From positions 124,001 through 188,000 of the forward strand of contig NZ_NTJD01000004.1 of assembly GCF_002358085.1 (NCBI RefSeq): 64,000 bases of DNA, given 5' to 3'. The notes beneath the pieces are model-generated. The model was given only the letters and a program-made list of their open reading frames with translations, did no database searches and was not told where the DNA came from. This DNA is from Pseudothioclava arenosa. Lineage in GTDB: Bacteria > Pseudomonadota > Alphaproteobacteria > Rhodobacterales > Rhodobacteraceae. Below are positions 33,581 through 42,536 of the stretch, in pieces; position 1 is the stretch's first letter, and each line of letters starts with the position of its first letter. Both the position numbers and the translations under genes were made by a program.

Positions 33581-36052
33581 TTAGTTTGCCTCCGCGGCTT
33601 TCGGTTGCAACCAGGTGATGCCCGCCGCCGCCGCGCGCGCCAGATCGGGGTCCAACGACATCGGAATATACTCGCCCCGGCGCCACAGCTCCGACAGATC
33701 GTCGTAATGGCGCGACAGCGGGTGGCCCGACTGGCCGGTCGCGGTAATGAAAACCGAGCTGTCTGGGTCGGCGAAATCGTACACCGCCCGGTAGCCCGCC
33801 GCATGGACATCGGCATAGGGGTTCGGGCCGTCGCCCGCCATCAGCCCGCGATTGAGCGTGAAATCCCCGCCCGAGGTCGATTGCCGGATATTCACGATCC
33901 AGTTCAGCACAGGCGTGCGCCCCAGCACCGCATGATCGTGATGCGCCTCATGCGCGTCGCCCCAGCGCCAGCTTTCGACATTCGGCCCATATTGCGCCTC
34001 GAGCCCCAACAGCGCCTCATCCAGCGCCATGCGCGCGATATCGGTGCAGGTCTCGATCGGGGCCGATTGCATCACATCACACCAGCGCGCGGCGCCTTCG
34101 GTGTTGCGATAGACGCGCTCGATGAACAAGGGCTCCAGATGGGTGAATTCCGAGGCCAGCGGCCCCAGCTCGTCGCGGATCAGGCGGCTTTGCAGCGCGT
34201 TCATCCAGGCAACGAAGATCAGGGGTTCGGGCAGATGCTCGTTCATGTCACCGTCCCAGGCCGCCAGCAGTTCAAGCGCGCGCTGGCGCTGACGCTCGCG
34301 CGTGCCCTCGGGGGCGGGCGAGCCGGTGAACCACAGATCCGCGCCGACCAGCGGCAACAGCCCGCGCGCGGCGGGGCTGACGGTATCAAGCTGCGCCGCG
34401 ATGAAGCTTTCGCGCGTATGCACCTCGCGCTCGCCCATCAGCCGGGTCAGGCGCTGCACGCGCTGGCTGTCGCCCCAGTCATAGCTGAGGTGATAGGGGA
34501 AGGGGCGCTCGACCAGCTTGTTGTTGGTATTGATGACGATCCCGCCCTCGGGCTGCACGAAACGCGGCGCCTGAGCGGCGGGCAAAAGCCCCGTCCAGCG
34601 GTTTTCCGGCAGCCAGCCCTGCGCGGGCATCCGGCCCTGCGTCACATGGCGCAGATCGCGCGCGGGCATCGCGCCCAGCATCGCCAGCGCCACGCCGTCG
34701 CGATCGGCCAGCGTCAGGTTCTGCGCCGGGGCGACAAAGCCGCGCGTGCCTTCCAGTGCGGCCGCGATCGAGGGCGCATGCATCAGCGCCATCGCCGCGC
34801 TCATCGACGGGTCGTCCGCGCTCAGCGCGGTCCAGCGGATCGCCGCAACATGGCCGGGCGGGGTGATTGAGGCCAGGTTGAAATGGCTGCCGGGCAGAAC
34901 CGGGCCGTTTTCGCTCCAGCGCAGGGTCAGCGTGACGGGCTCGGCGTCTTTCACATTGATGATGACGCGGCGGGTGTCGAATTCGGCCCAGCCCTCGGGC
35001 GTGCGGTAGCGCGCGGTATTCTCGGGGTCGAGCTCTTCGATCAGCACGTCGAGATCGTCGAGATAGGCGTTGGTCACGCCCCAGCCCAGCGCGTCCGAGC
35101 GCCCCGACAGGATCAGCGGCATCCCCGGAATCGTGCCGCCAATGACGCCGCCCGAGGCCAGTTCGAGCCGCGCCAGATACCACAGCGTCGGCGCCGAGAG
35201 CGGCAGATGCGGGTCATTGGCCAGAAGCGAACCGCCCGCCGCCGAACGCGCAGGCGCGGCGGCAAAGGCGTTCGAGGCGCCCGCCAGCGCGCGCGGCGGC
35301 ACCGGGTAAAGCGGCGGGCGCAGCGCGGCCGTGTCTTGCGGCGCGCGCGGCGTCGACGGGAACAGCGCGGCGTAATCGGGCAGGGTGGCGACACCCGTTC
35401 CGGGCATCTCGGGCAGGATGTCACGCGCGAAATCCTGGCCCAACATCGAGACGCGGGCGCGCAGCACCTCGGTCTCGGTCTGGGTGGAAAGCTGCAAGGC
35501 CATCAGTTTCAGGATCGCCAGCGAATCCGCCGGCGTCCAATAGGAGATCTCGCTGGAGAACATCCAGAACTCCGGGGCGCCACGGCCGCGCGCGCCGTCG
35601 TTAACCAGTTCGATCCATTGGTTAACGCCGCGCGCATAGGCCTCGAGCGCGGCCATGGTGCGCGCGTCCTGCGCACTGAGCGAGGCCACCGCCGCACCGT
35701 AAAGATCGAGGCGCCGCATCAGTTCGTCGGTCCGCAGCGTCTCGGGTCCGAACATCTCCGAGAGCCGCCCCTGCACCGTGCGCCGCATCAGCATCATCTG
35801 CCAGAGCCGGTCCTGCGCATGCACGAGGCCAAGACCATAGAACACGTCCTCGTCGCTCTGGCCAAAGATATGGGGCACATCCTCGGTCGAGCGCACGATC
35901 TCGACCGGCGCGGAGATGCCGCTGACTTCGTGGGTTTCATCGTAATCGGGCAGCGACCGGGCGGCGAAATAATAGGCGCCAAGCCCCAATCCGACACTCG
36001 CGAAAATCGCCAGAGAGACCAGTCGAACCAGCCATTGGAAGAAGGTGATCAT
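33581..36052 (-). CDS. Penicillin acylase family hydrolase (peptidase S45)
   Basis: An 823-residue Ntn-hydrolase precursor. An N-terminal helix (about residues 5-27) suggests a signal or anchor. The alpha chain contains FGQSDEDVFYGLGLVHAQDRLWQM. The nucleophile is Ser260 in LAGASNAFAA, which becomes the N-terminus of the beta chain after self-cleavage; ANDPHLPLSAPTLWY follows, as in the family. Members cleave amides such as penicillins, N-acyl homoserine lactones or aculeacin; the substrate cannot be read here. It is convergent with hflX. Confidence 0.9.
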   Translation of the reverse strand: MITFFQWLVRLVSLAIFASVGLGLGAYYFAARSLPDYDETHEVSGISAPVEIVRSTEDVPHIFGQSDEDVFYGLGLVHAQDRLWQMMLMRRTVQGRLSEMFGPETLRTDELMRRLDLYGAAVASLSAQDARTMAALEAYARGVNQWIELVNDGARGRGAPEFWMFSSEISYWTPADSLAILKLMALQLSTQTETEVLRARVSMLGQDFARDILPEMPGTGVATLPDYAALFPSTPRAPQDTAALRPPLYPVPPRALAGASNAFAAAPARSAAGGSLLANDPHLPLSAPTLWYLARLELASGGVIGGTIPGMPLILSGRSDALGWGVTNAYLDDLDVLIEELDPENTARYRTPEGWAEFDTRRVIINVKDAEPVTLTLRWSENGPVLPGSHFNLASITPPGHVAAIRWTALSADDPSMSAAMALMHAPSIAAALEGTRGFVAPAQNLTLADRDGVALAMLGAMPARDLRHVTQGRMPAQGWLPENRWTGLLPAAQAPRFVQPEGGIVINTNNKLVERPFPYHLSYDWGDSQRVQRLTRLMGEREVHTRESFIAAQLDTVSPAARGLLPLVGADLWFTGSPAPEGTRERQRQRALELLAAWDGDMNEHLPEPLIFVAWMNALQSRLIRDELGPLASEFTHLEPLFIERVYRNTEGAARWCDVMQSAPIETCTDIARMALDEALLGLEAQYGPNVESWRWGDAHEAHHDHAVLGRTPVLNWIVNIRQSTSGGDFTLNRGLMAGDGPNPYADVHAAGYRAVYDFADPDSSVFITATGQSGHPLSRHYDDLSELWRRGEYIPMSLDPDLARAAAAGITWLQPKAAEAN

Positions 36053-36170
36053 CGCGCCCCTGTCGATCTGTCGCGCCCTGCCATCGGTTGACGGGCCCCT
36101 GCCGTTGGTTACTAAGTCAGGGCAGAAGGATTTTCAACGCGCCAGCGCGCGCATGAGCGGAGGAAGACAG

Positions 36171-37043
36171 ATGGCGAAAGTGGCGTTTCTGGGGCTGGGC
36201 GTGATGGGCTATCCGATGGCGGGGCATCTGGCGGCGAAAGGCCATGAGCTGCGCGTCTATAACCGCTCGACCGCGAAGGCCGAGGCCTGGGTCGCGCAGC
36301 ATGGCGGCTCGCTTGGGCGTACGCCCGCCGAGGCCGCCCATGGCGCCGAGTTCGTGATGACCTGCGTCGGCAATGACGGCGATCTGCGCGCGGTCTGCGC
36401 GGGGCCGGACGGCGCCTTTGACGGCATGTCCGAGGGGGCAATCCTTGTCGATCACACCACGGTGTCGGCGCAGGTCACGCGCGAGCTTTACGGCATCGCG
36501 AAAGAACGCGGCTTTGGTTTTGTTGACGCGCCGATTTCGGGCGGGCAGGCGGGGGCCGAGAACGGGGTCCTGTCGGTGATGTGCGGGGGCGATCAGGCAG
36601 ATTATGACGCGGCCGAACCGGTGATCGCGGCCTATGCCAAGATCTGCCGTCGTCTGGGCCAGAGCGGCGCCGGGCAGCTGACCAAGATGTGCAACCAGAT
36701 CGCGATTGCCGGGCTGGTGCAGGGGCTGTCAGAGAGCCTGCATTTCGCGGAAAAAGCGGGGCTCTCGATCTCGGATGTGGTCGAAGTCATCAGCCAGGGC
36801 GCGGCGGGCAGCTGGCAGATGGCCAATCGCTACAAGACGATGGAAGAGGACCGTTTCGATTTTGGTTTCGCGGTGGATTGGATGCGCAAGGATCTGGATA
36901 TCTGCCTGCGCACGGCGAACGAGAATGGCGCGAGCCTGCCGGTCACGGCGCTGGTCGACCAGTTCTACAAGGATGTGCAGAAGATGGGCGGCAACCGCTG
37001 GGATACCTCGTCGCTGATCGCGCGGCTGCGCAAGCTGGGCTGA
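36171..37043 (+). CDS. NAD(P)-dependent beta-hydroxyacid dehydrogenase
   Basis: A 290-residue oxidoreductase of the 3-hydroxyisobutyrate dehydrogenase/6-phosphogluconate dehydrogenase family. Rossmann motif FLGLGVMGYPMAGHLAAKGH (residues 5-24), substrate-binding FVDAPISGGQAGAENGVLSVM (about 120-140) and the catalytic Lys in GQLTKMCNQ (about 170). Candidates include 3-hydroxyisobutyrate, tartronate semialdehyde or glyoxylate-succinic semialdehyde activity; sequence alone does not decide. Start: ATG 36171 with GGAGGAAGACAG. It is divergent from the acylase gene. Confidence 0.88.
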   Translation: MAKVAFLGLGVMGYPMAGHLAAKGHELRVYNRSTAKAEAWVAQHGGSLGRTPAEAAHGAEFVMTCVGNDGDLRAVCAGPDGAFDGMSEGAILVDHTTVSAQVTRELYGIAKERGFGFVDAPISGGQAGAENGVLSVMCGGDQADYDAAEPVIAAYAKICRRLGQSGAGQLTKMCNQIAIAGLVQGLSESLHFAEKAGLSISDVVEVISQGAAGSWQMANRYKTMEEDRFDFGFAVDWMRKDLDICLRTANENGASLPVTALVDQFYKDVQKMGGNRWDTSSLIARLRKLG

Positions 37044-37046
37044 GAA

Positions 37047-37099
37047 GGCAGGGGGCTCTGCCCCCTGACCCCCGACGTATTGATGCCAGGAAGAAACGA
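37047..37099. repeat. Dispersed intergenic repeat, copy E
   Basis: GGCAGGGGGCTCTGCCCCC, then ACCCCCGACGTATTGATGCC and AGGAAGAAACG. It joins the GC-hairpin module of copies A/B to the GAAGAA module of C/D/F, which shows that they are one family. It lies between the dehydrogenase stop and the ssb terminator. Confidence 0.7.
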
Positions 37100-37122
37100 A
37101 AAGGGGGCCGCGCGGGCCCCCT
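37090..37122 (-). terminator. Intrinsic terminator of ssb
   Basis: The minus strand reads GGGGGCC-CGCGC-GGCCCCC (37122-37104) followed by TTTTCGTTTCTTCC. It lies 21 bases after the ssb stop. Confidence 0.8.
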
Positions 37123-37143
37123 TGGTCGTTGTGTCGGGTCGGA

Positions 37144-37653
37144 TCAGAACGGGATTTCGTCGTCGAAATCCGAGCGCCCGCCACCCGAGGGCTGGCCGCC
37201 GCCCTGATTGCCGCCGCCATAGCCCGGATCGTCGTAACCGACGCCATAGCCGCCGCCCGAGGATTGGCCGCCACCGTAGCCGCCGCCCTGGCCGCCGCCT
37301 TGCGGGCCGTCAAGCATCGTCAGCGTTCCGTCGAAGCCCTGCAGCACAACCTCAGTCGTGTAGCGATCTTGCCCCGACTGGTCCTGCCATTTCCGTGTCT
37401 GCAGCTTACCCTCAAGATAGACTTTGGAACCCTTGCGCAGATATTGCTCCGCAACCTTTATCAGCCCCTCCGAAAAGATCGCCACCGAATGCCATTCGGT
37501 GCGTTCCTTGCGCTCGCCGGTGTTGCGATCGCGCCAGCTTTCCGAGGTGGCAATGCGCAGGTTGCAGACCTTACCGCCGTTCGAGAAGGAGCGCACCTCG
37601 GGGTCGCGCCCGAGATTGCCGACCAGAATGACCTTGTTGACGCTGCCTGCCAT
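37144..37653 (-). CDS. ssb: Single-stranded DNA-binding protein
   Basis: A 169-residue protein coating single-stranded DNA in replication, recombination and repair. OB-fold at residues 1-110: [37 protein letters not shown] and [21 protein letters not shown]. The Gly/Gln-rich linker (about 118-155) leads to the protein-interaction tip DFDDEIPF. Start: ATG 37653 preceded by GGAGGAATTC. It has its own terminator. Confidence 0.96.
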   Translation of the reverse strand: MAGSVNKVILVGNLGRDPEVRSFSNGGKVCNLRIATSESWRDRNTGERKERTEWHSVAIFSEGLIKVAEQYLRKGSKVYLEGKLQTRKWQDQSGQDRYTTEVVLQGFDGTLTMLDGPQGGGQGGGYGGGQSSGGGYGVGYDDPGYGGGNQGGGQPSGGGRSDFDDEIPF

Positions 37654-37883
37654 GAATTCCTCCGCCCTGCGTGCCAGCCGGGTCGATGCCCGGCGATTCT
37701 GAATACCGTGGGCACGGGTATAGACCAAGCGGCCCGGCCCTGAAAGCGCCACGCGGGGGCTCAACCTTAGGTTTGGGATCGTGGTTTTCAGCCTCCGAGA
37801 CGATAGCGCGGCACGGCTGGCGGCGCGAAATTCACCCCAGAGGCCGCGGCGAGGTGCCGGGCCGAATTTCGGAGAGAGACGAA

Positions 37884-38135
37884 ATGACGATTGTTCGCAC
37901 GATTGCCGCCACTGCGCTTCTGATGGGCTTCGCCGGCATGGGCATGGCCTCGGAAAAGGTCGATCCGGCGACCAGCGCGGCCGTGACCGAGAAACTCACC
38001 GCCGAGGGCTATGATGTGCGCTCGGTGCAGATGGAAGACGGCATGATCGAGGTCTACGCGATCAAGGATGGCGCCAAGCTCGAGATCTACCTGAACGACG
38101 CCTACGAGATCGTTAAGGTCAAGAACGAGGATTGA
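37884..38135 (+). CDS. Exported PepSY-domain protein
   Basis: An 83-residue periplasmic protein: Sec signal peptide at residues 1-22 (cleavage after GMA), then one PepSY-like unit. [39 protein letters not shown] is the typical strand-turn-strand pattern in which a small helix meets an antiparallel sheet. The family is found in peptidase propeptides and in ferric reductases. Start: ATG 37884 with GGAGAGAGACGAA. It begins a same-strand run with a cytochrome b and a membrane HTH protein; the substrate or partner is unknown. Confidence 0.8.
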   Translation: MTIVRTIAATALLMGFAGMGMASEKVDPATSAAVTEKLTAEGYDVRSVQMEDGMIEVYAIKDGAKLEIYLNDAYEIVKVKNED

Positions 38136-38200
38136 TCGGATCGCGGGGCGCGGGGCTGATCGGCCCGCGCCTTGCTCCCTCGCCAGGAAAGGAGCCTGTC

Positions 38201-38776
38201 ATGACGCTACAAGATCACATCGGCGCGCAGCACGCCGCGACGCCCGGGCGTCACTATGTCTGGGACCCGCTGGTCCGGCTGTTCCACTGGTCGCTGGTCG
38301 GGGCCTTCGCGTTCGAGGCGGTGCTGTCGGACCCGGAAAGCAAGTTGCATCAGAACGTGGGGTTTGTCGTGCTGGGGCTGGTTCTGGCGCGCGTTCTCTG
38401 GGGGCTGATCGGCACGCGCCACGCGCGGTTCAGCGATTTCCCGCCGTCGCCCGCTGCTGCGATCGGCCAGCTTGAGGACATGGCGCGTGGCCGCCGCCGC
38501 ATCCATCTTGGCCACTCGCCGCTGGGTGCGCTGATGATTTACAACCTGTTGGCCACGCTGATCGCGATCGGTGTGACCGGTTACGCGATGACCACGCTGA
38601 CGTTCTGGGGCGCGGAATGGCTCGAAGAGCTGCACGAGGGCCTCGTCGGCTGGGCCGAGATTTCGGTTGTCGCGCATATCGCCGCCGTGTTCGTGGAATC
38701 GCGCCGGTTGCGGATCAACCTTCCCCGCGCCATGGTCACCGGCTATAAGCAGATCGACCCGCAAGATCGCGTCTGA
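38201..38776 (+). CDS. Cytochrome b561-type membrane protein
   Basis: A 191-residue membrane protein of the cytochrome b/b6 domain family, with about four helices and probably di-heme. Likely heme ligands: His in RLFHWSLVGAF (residues about 25-35), LHQNVGFVVLGLVLARVLWG (about 50-70), LGHSPLGALMIYNLLATL (about 103-120) and VAHIAAVFVESRRL (about 160-175). Such proteins pass electrons between quinol and periplasmic acceptors. Start: ATG 38201 with AAAGGAGCCTGTC. It lies between the PepSY and HTH genes (gaps 65 and 15 bases). Confidence 0.85.
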   Translation: MTLQDHIGAQHAATPGRHYVWDPLVRLFHWSLVGAFAFEAVLSDPESKLHQNVGFVVLGLVLARVLWGLIGTRHARFSDFPPSPAAAIGQLEDMARGRRRIHLGHSPLGALMIYNLLATLIAIGVTGYAMTTLTFWGAEWLEELHEGLVGWAEISVVAHIAAVFVESRRLRINLPRAMVTGYKQIDPQDRV

Positions 38777-38791
38777 GAGGAAGATCCCCGC

Positions 38792-39298
38792 ATGCCCATG
38801 ACCAGCCGACGCCTCGAACTCGGCCTGCTCTTGCTGATCCTGGTGCAGGCCGCCTGCACCGGGTTTTTCATCGTTGACGTGATCGAGGATTTCTCGGCCT
38901 CGGGCAGCGAGGCGCTGCATCTGGGGCTGGAAACCATCGCCAACCTCGGGCTGATCGCGGGGATCGTCGTCGAAAGCCGCGTGCTCTGGGTGATGCTGCA
39001 ACGCGAGGCGCGCAGCGCCGAAGCGCTCTCGGTGGCGCGCGGCGCGCTTTCCGAGGTGATCGAGCAGAAATTCCGCGCCTGGGGCCTGACGCCCGCCGAA
39101 GCCGATGTCGCGGGCTTCACCATCAAGGGCTTCTCGATCGCCGAGGTGGCCGAGCTTCGCGGCTCGTCCGAGGCCACGATCAAGACCCATCTGAACGCCG
39201 TCTATCGCAAGGCCGGGGTCAGCGGGCGCACGCAGCTTGTCTCGGTTTTTGTCGAAGACCTGCTGACCGCGGGCGACCTGACCGAACAGCGCGCCTGA
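38792..39298 (+). CDS. Membrane-anchored LuxR-type HTH regulator
   Basis: A 168-residue protein with two predicted N-terminal helices (about residues 9-29 and 43-67), a short linker, and a C-terminal GerE/LuxR HTH (about 98-155): LTPAEADVAGFTIKGFSIAEVAELRGSSEATIKTHLNAVYRKAG shape with KTHLNAVYRKAGVSGRTQL as recognition helix and end. No sensor or receiver domain is present, so sensing may occur in the membrane or through a partner. It is 15 bases after the cytochrome gene, suggesting that it reports on or controls that redox protein. Family not named. Confidence 0.78.
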   Translation: MPMTSRRLELGLLLLILVQAACTGFFIVDVIEDFSASGSEALHLGLETIANLGLIAGIVVESRVLWVMLQREARSAEALSVARGALSEVIEQKFRAWGLTPAEADVAGFTIKGFSIAEVAELRGSSEATIKTHLNAVYRKAGVSGRTQLVSVFVEDLLTAGDLTEQRA

Positions 39299-39350
39299 GC
39301 GGCTTTTTGCGCAGGCCTGCGATGCGCTTGGGCTGCGGCATGAAATCGCG

Positions 39351-39379
39351 CTTTGTCCCGCGCGGGTTTTGCCTATAAT
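39351..39379 (+). promoter_or_regulatory. Promoter of the transglycosylase gene
   Basis: A perfect -10 box TATAAT (39374-39379) with CTTTGT (39351-39356) at 17 bases. It is 33 bases upstream of the ATG. The -35 is a weak match; the -10 is strong for such a GC-rich genome. Confidence 0.5.
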
Positions 39380-39411
39380 GCCGCGCGTATCAACGGTTTG
39401 GATGTGTGAGA

Positions 39412-40032
39412 ATGACGAGACGGGCAGGGTTTCTGCAAGGCGCGGCGAGCTTCGTGTTGATCGCGGCGCTGGCGGTGCCGGCTGCGGCCGAAGGGTTGCG
39501 GCTGAGCGGGTCGTCCAGCAAATCGAGCGCGGGCGCCGTTCTGGCGGGCAAGATGCGCGTGCTCGATACGCGTGCCGCCGGGCAATATGAGAACTCGACG
39601 CGCCTCCAGCCGGGCGGCGCGAAAGCCGCGCTGAGCACGGCCTCCTTGCCGAGCTACAAGGGCAATTATCGGGGCGCCTATCTTGGGGCCGCGAAAGAGG
39701 CGGCGGCGCGCCATGGTGTGCCGGCGGACCTGTTCCTGCGGCTTGTGCAGCAGGAAAGCGGCTGGAACCCGAAAGCGCGCTCGCACGCGGGCGCATTGGG
39801 GCTTGCGCAGCTGATGCCGGGCACGGCGGCGAAGCTCGGTGTGAACCCGCATGATCCGCATCAGAACCTTGATGGCGGGGCACGCTACCTGCGGATGATG
39901 TACAATCGCTTCGGCAGCTGGCGTCTGGCGCTTGCGGCCTATAACGCCGGGCCGGAAGCCGTTGCAAAATATAACGGAATCCCGCCTTACCGCGAAACGC
40001 GCAATTATGTGCGTGCGATTCTCGGTAGCTGA
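39412..40032 (+). CDS. Lytic transglycosylase (SLT family), exported
   Basis: A 206-residue periplasmic or outer-surface muramidase. Signal peptide at residues 1-27 ([24 protein letters not shown]), a Ser/Ala-rich linker, then the SLT domain (about 85-200): [22 protein letters not shown] with the catalytic Glu in [23 protein letters not shown], and [13 protein letters not shown]. Start: ATG 39412; a GTG six bases upstream is possible. Monocistronic with its own promoter and terminator. Confidence 0.92.
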   Translation: MTRRAGFLQGAASFVLIAALAVPAAAEGLRLSGSSSKSSAGAVLAGKMRVLDTRAAGQYENSTRLQPGGAKAALSTASLPSYKGNYRGAYLGAAKEAAARHGVPADLFLRLVQQESGWNPKARSHAGALGLAQLMPGTAAKLGVNPHDPHQNLDGGARYLRMMYNRFGSWRLALAAYNAGPEAVAKYNGIPPYRETRNYVRAILGS

Positions 40033-40062
40033 CCGGACTTTTATCAATAACATCAAATGATT

Positions 40063-40100
40063 GTGGCGCGAATTTGATTCTTCGCGCCACTTCTGATTCT
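40063..40100. terminator. Terminator between transglycosylase and SYLF genes
   Basis: GTGGCGCGAA-TTTGATTC-TTCGCGCCAC, a perfect 10-bp stem, followed on the plus strand by TTCTGATTCT. It is the likely shared terminator of two convergent genes. Confidence 0.65.
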
Positions 40101-40130
40101 GCGTTAGGATTGGCTCTTATTATCCTGATA

Positions 40131-40688
40131 TTATGGGATAATCCGCGTGTACTTCGTGCCGGCGAGCGTTGCACCCGCGATCAGCCCCGCCTGGCCATAG
40201 ACCAGCGCGATCACAGGCGCGCGCGCGGTGGTGGTGTCGGCGCCGATTGCGCCGCCACGATCGGGCAGCGCGTAACGCGCATCCGCGCCCAGTTCCCAGC
40301 CATCCGCGCGGCGGAAATCGGCCAGCGCCTCGGGCGTCATGAAGAACAGTGCGTGGGCATATTGCTGCACGCCGATCTGGAAGCCGATCGAGGCCGAGGT
40401 TGCAGAGTAGTAATCGACGGTCACATTGTTAATCCGCAGCGCGCCGCGTCCGTAACCGCCGCCAAGGCCAAAGCCCGCTTCGGTCATCAGCGGCATGTAA
40501 AGGGCGCCGACCGACTTGCTTTCAAGCTCGCGCGTGCCGGGGTATTTCGTCTGCAGGAAATTGCGCGCCGCATCGACACGCGAGTCAAGCCGCTGTGCGC
40601 CATTCGTGCCAATGCCGTTGCCGCAGGCCGCAAGACCGATCCCGGCCCCGCCCAGCACGAGAAGATTGCGTCTGGTAAGATTGCTCAT
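40131..40688 (-). CDS. SYLF/YSC84-type lipid-binding lipoprotein
   Basis: A 185-residue exported protein. The N-terminus MSNLTRRNLLVLGGAGIGLAACGNG has a twin-Arg-like start and a lipobox (LAAC, lipidated Cys about residue 22). The mature part matches the SYLF domain: GALYMPLMTEAGFGLGGGYGRG, YYSATSASIGFQIGVQQYAHALFFM and GLIAGATLAGTKYTRI. The family binds phosphoinositides in eukaryotes; the bacterial role is unclear. Start: ATG 40688, transcribed from a good promoter 51 bases upstream. Confidence 0.87.
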   Translation of the reverse strand: MSNLTRRNLLVLGGAGIGLAACGNGIGTNGAQRLDSRVDAARNFLQTKYPGTRELESKSVGALYMPLMTEAGFGLGGGYGRGALRINNVTVDYYSATSASIGFQIGVQQYAHALFFMTPEALADFRRADGWELGADARYALPDRGGAIGADTTTARAPVIALVYGQAGLIAGATLAGTKYTRIIP

Positions 40689-40738
40689 GGAACTGCTCCG
40701 CTCAGGTGGTCGGGCCTTATTTTGGCCCGTTCCCACAA

Positions 40739-40767
40739 TCTATAGGGCAGGACAGGCGGTTTGTCAC
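40739..40767 (-). promoter_or_regulatory. Promoter of the SYLF lipoprotein gene
   Basis: On the minus strand GTGACA (40767-40762) and TATAGA (40744-40739), spacing exactly 17. It predicts a leader of about 44 bases that includes a GGGCC-AAAATAA-GGCCC hairpin before the Shine-Dalgarno. Confidence 0.55.
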
Positions 40768-40817
40768 TTGTTCTTGCGGGCATGGCCGCAAAAAGCGCGA
40801 ATTCCCGCCACCCGGTT

Positions 40818-41816
40818 TCAGCCCTGAATCAGCCGCGCCGCCGCCGGGGCGAAATAGGTCAGCACCCCGTCGCAGCCCGCCCGGCGGAAGGCCATCAGGC
40901 TTTCCAGCATCACCTTCTCATGGTCGAGCCAGCCGTTCTGCACCGCCGCCATCAGCATCGCGTATTCGCCCGAGACCTGATAGGCATAGGTCGGCATGCC
41001 GAACTCGGATTTCACGCGCTGGCAGATATCGAGATAGGGCATGCCGGGCTTGACCATCACCATGTCGGCGCCCTCCGCGATGTCGCGCGCGATCAGGCGC
41101 AGCGCTTCCTCGGTGTTGGCGGGGTTCATCTGATAGGTCTTCTTGTCGCCCTTGAGCGCGCCCGACGCGCCGACCGCATCGCGGAACGGGCCATAGAAGG
41201 CCGAGGCGTATTTCGCCGCATAAGAGAGGATCGTCACCTCCTTGTGCCCCGCCGCCTCGAGCGCGTCGCGCATCATCCCGATCCGCCCGTCCATCATGTC
41301 CGAGGGCCCCAGGATATCGGCCCCGGCCTCGGCCTGCGCGATCGCCATTTTCACAAGGCATTCAACGGTTTCGTCGTTGAGGATGATCCCTTCGCGGACC
41401 AGCCCGTCATGGCCGTTGGCATTATAGGGATCGAGCGCGATATCGGTCATGATCGCGACCTCGGGGACGCGCTCCTTGATCGCGCGGATCACCCGGTTGA
41501 CGAAATTGTCGGGGTCCCAGGCCATCTCGCAGGTCTCGGTTTTCACGCCCGGATCGGTGTAGGGAAACAGGCAGATCGCCGGAATGCCAAGCTCGGCGGC
41601 CTCTTCGGCGGCGCGGATGGCGGCGTCGAAATCACGCCGCACCACGCCCGGCATCGAGGAAATCTCGACATTGGCGCCGGGCACGTCGGTGATGAAGATC
41701 GGCCAGATCAGGTCCTTGACGCTCAGGCGATGCTCTTGCGCGAGGTCGCGCAGCGCGGGCGTGCGGCGCATGCGGCGCAGGCGGGTGCGCGGGAAGGGCG
41801 GCAGGATCGGGGTCAT
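40818..41816 (-). CDS. hemB: Porphobilinogen synthase (ALA dehydratase)
   Basis: A 332-residue enzyme condensing two 5-aminolevulinate molecules to porphobilinogen, feeding heme and, in phototrophic relatives, bacteriochlorophyll. Schiff-base Lys regions: LSYAAKYASAFYGPFRDA (about 195-212) and MVMVKPGMPYLDI (about 245-257). No Cys-rich zinc site is seen; DIALDPYNANGHDG has Asp where zinc enzymes carry Cys, so a Mg-type enzyme is inferred. Start: ATG 41816 with AGAAGGAGACCGAAG. Confidence 0.95.
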   Translation of the reverse strand: MTPILPPFPRTRLRRMRRTPALRDLAQEHRLSVKDLIWPIFITDVPGANVEISSMPGVVRRDFDAAIRAAEEAAELGIPAICLFPYTDPGVKTETCEMAWDPDNFVNRVIRAIKERVPEVAIMTDIALDPYNANGHDGLVREGIILNDETVECLVKMAIAQAEAGADILGPSDMMDGRIGMMRDALEAAGHKEVTILSYAAKYASAFYGPFRDAVGASGALKGDKKTYQMNPANTEEALRLIARDIAEGADMVMVKPGMPYLDICQRVKSEFGMPTYAYQVSGEYAMLMAAVQNGWLDHEKVMLESLMAFRRAGCDGVLTYFAPAAARLIQG

Positions 41817-41968
41817 CTTCGGTCTCCTTCTGGTCCCGCTTTCGGTGCCACGGATCGCCGCCCGCCGCAAGCATCGCCTATGCCGCAGGGCAGCGCGCCG
41901 CCCCAGACGGGCCTTGCAACAGCACGCCATTCCGGACAAAGCTGGTTCTATTGGGCAAAGAGGCGCGC

Positions 41969-42499
41969 GTGACCGTTTTCCAGACCATTTTCGACCTGAT
42001 TGCCATTCGGTCCTTTTCGAACCTCTGGTATTGGATTGCGCTGGCGGTGACCTGGTCGACGGCCTCGCATTGGGTGCTGGGCGTGCCCTATGACATGGTG
42101 CTGCGCGCGCGGCGGCGCGGCGGCGTGGCCGGCGAGGATCTGCATGACATCACCCGCGTCAACGTGCGCCGCATCATGGGGATTTCGCGCGAGGCGGGGC
42201 TTGTGCTGGCGGGGCTGGTGCCCGCGATCCTGAGCTTTCTGGCCGTGACCGGGTTCCTTTACGACTCCGAGCTGGCGCAGGCGGTGTTCCTGCTGGCATG
42301 TCCGCTCTGCATTGTCTGGCTGGCCTCGCTGCGGCTGGCCAAGCGGCTGGAGCCGGGGCTGGAAACCGGGATGCCGGTTGAGCTGCTGATCCAGGTGCTG
42401 GCGCGTCATCGGCTGACGATCCAGTCGGTCGGGCTGGTGGCGATCGTGGTGACGGCGCTTTGGGGGATGTATCAGAACCTGCGCTATTCGGTGTTCTGA
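41969..42499 (+). CDS. Membrane protein annotated as SufBCD complex component
   Basis: A 176-residue integral membrane protein with about four helices (SNLWYWIALAVTWSTASHWVLG, LVLAGLVPAILSFLAVTGFLY, AVFLLACPLCIVWLASL and LVAIVVTALWGMY). In Rhodobacteraceae genomes this family is labelled 'component of SufBCD complex', but the link to Fe-S assembly is not supported by anything visible here, and no suf gene is nearby. Start: GTG 41969 with AAAGAGG; TTG 41951 is an alternative. It is divergent from hemB. Confidence 0.7.
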   Translation: MTVFQTIFDLIAIRSFSNLWYWIALAVTWSTASHWVLGVPYDMVLRARRRGGVAGEDLHDITRVNVRRIMGISREAGLVLAGLVPAILSFLAVTGFLYDSELAQAVFLLACPLCIVWLASLRLAKRLEPGLETGMPVELLIQVLARHRLTIQSVGLVAIVVTALWGMYQNLRYSVF

Positions 42500-42536
42500 C
42501 GCTTGACACCGCCGCCGCCTCCGATACCTCGGAGCC

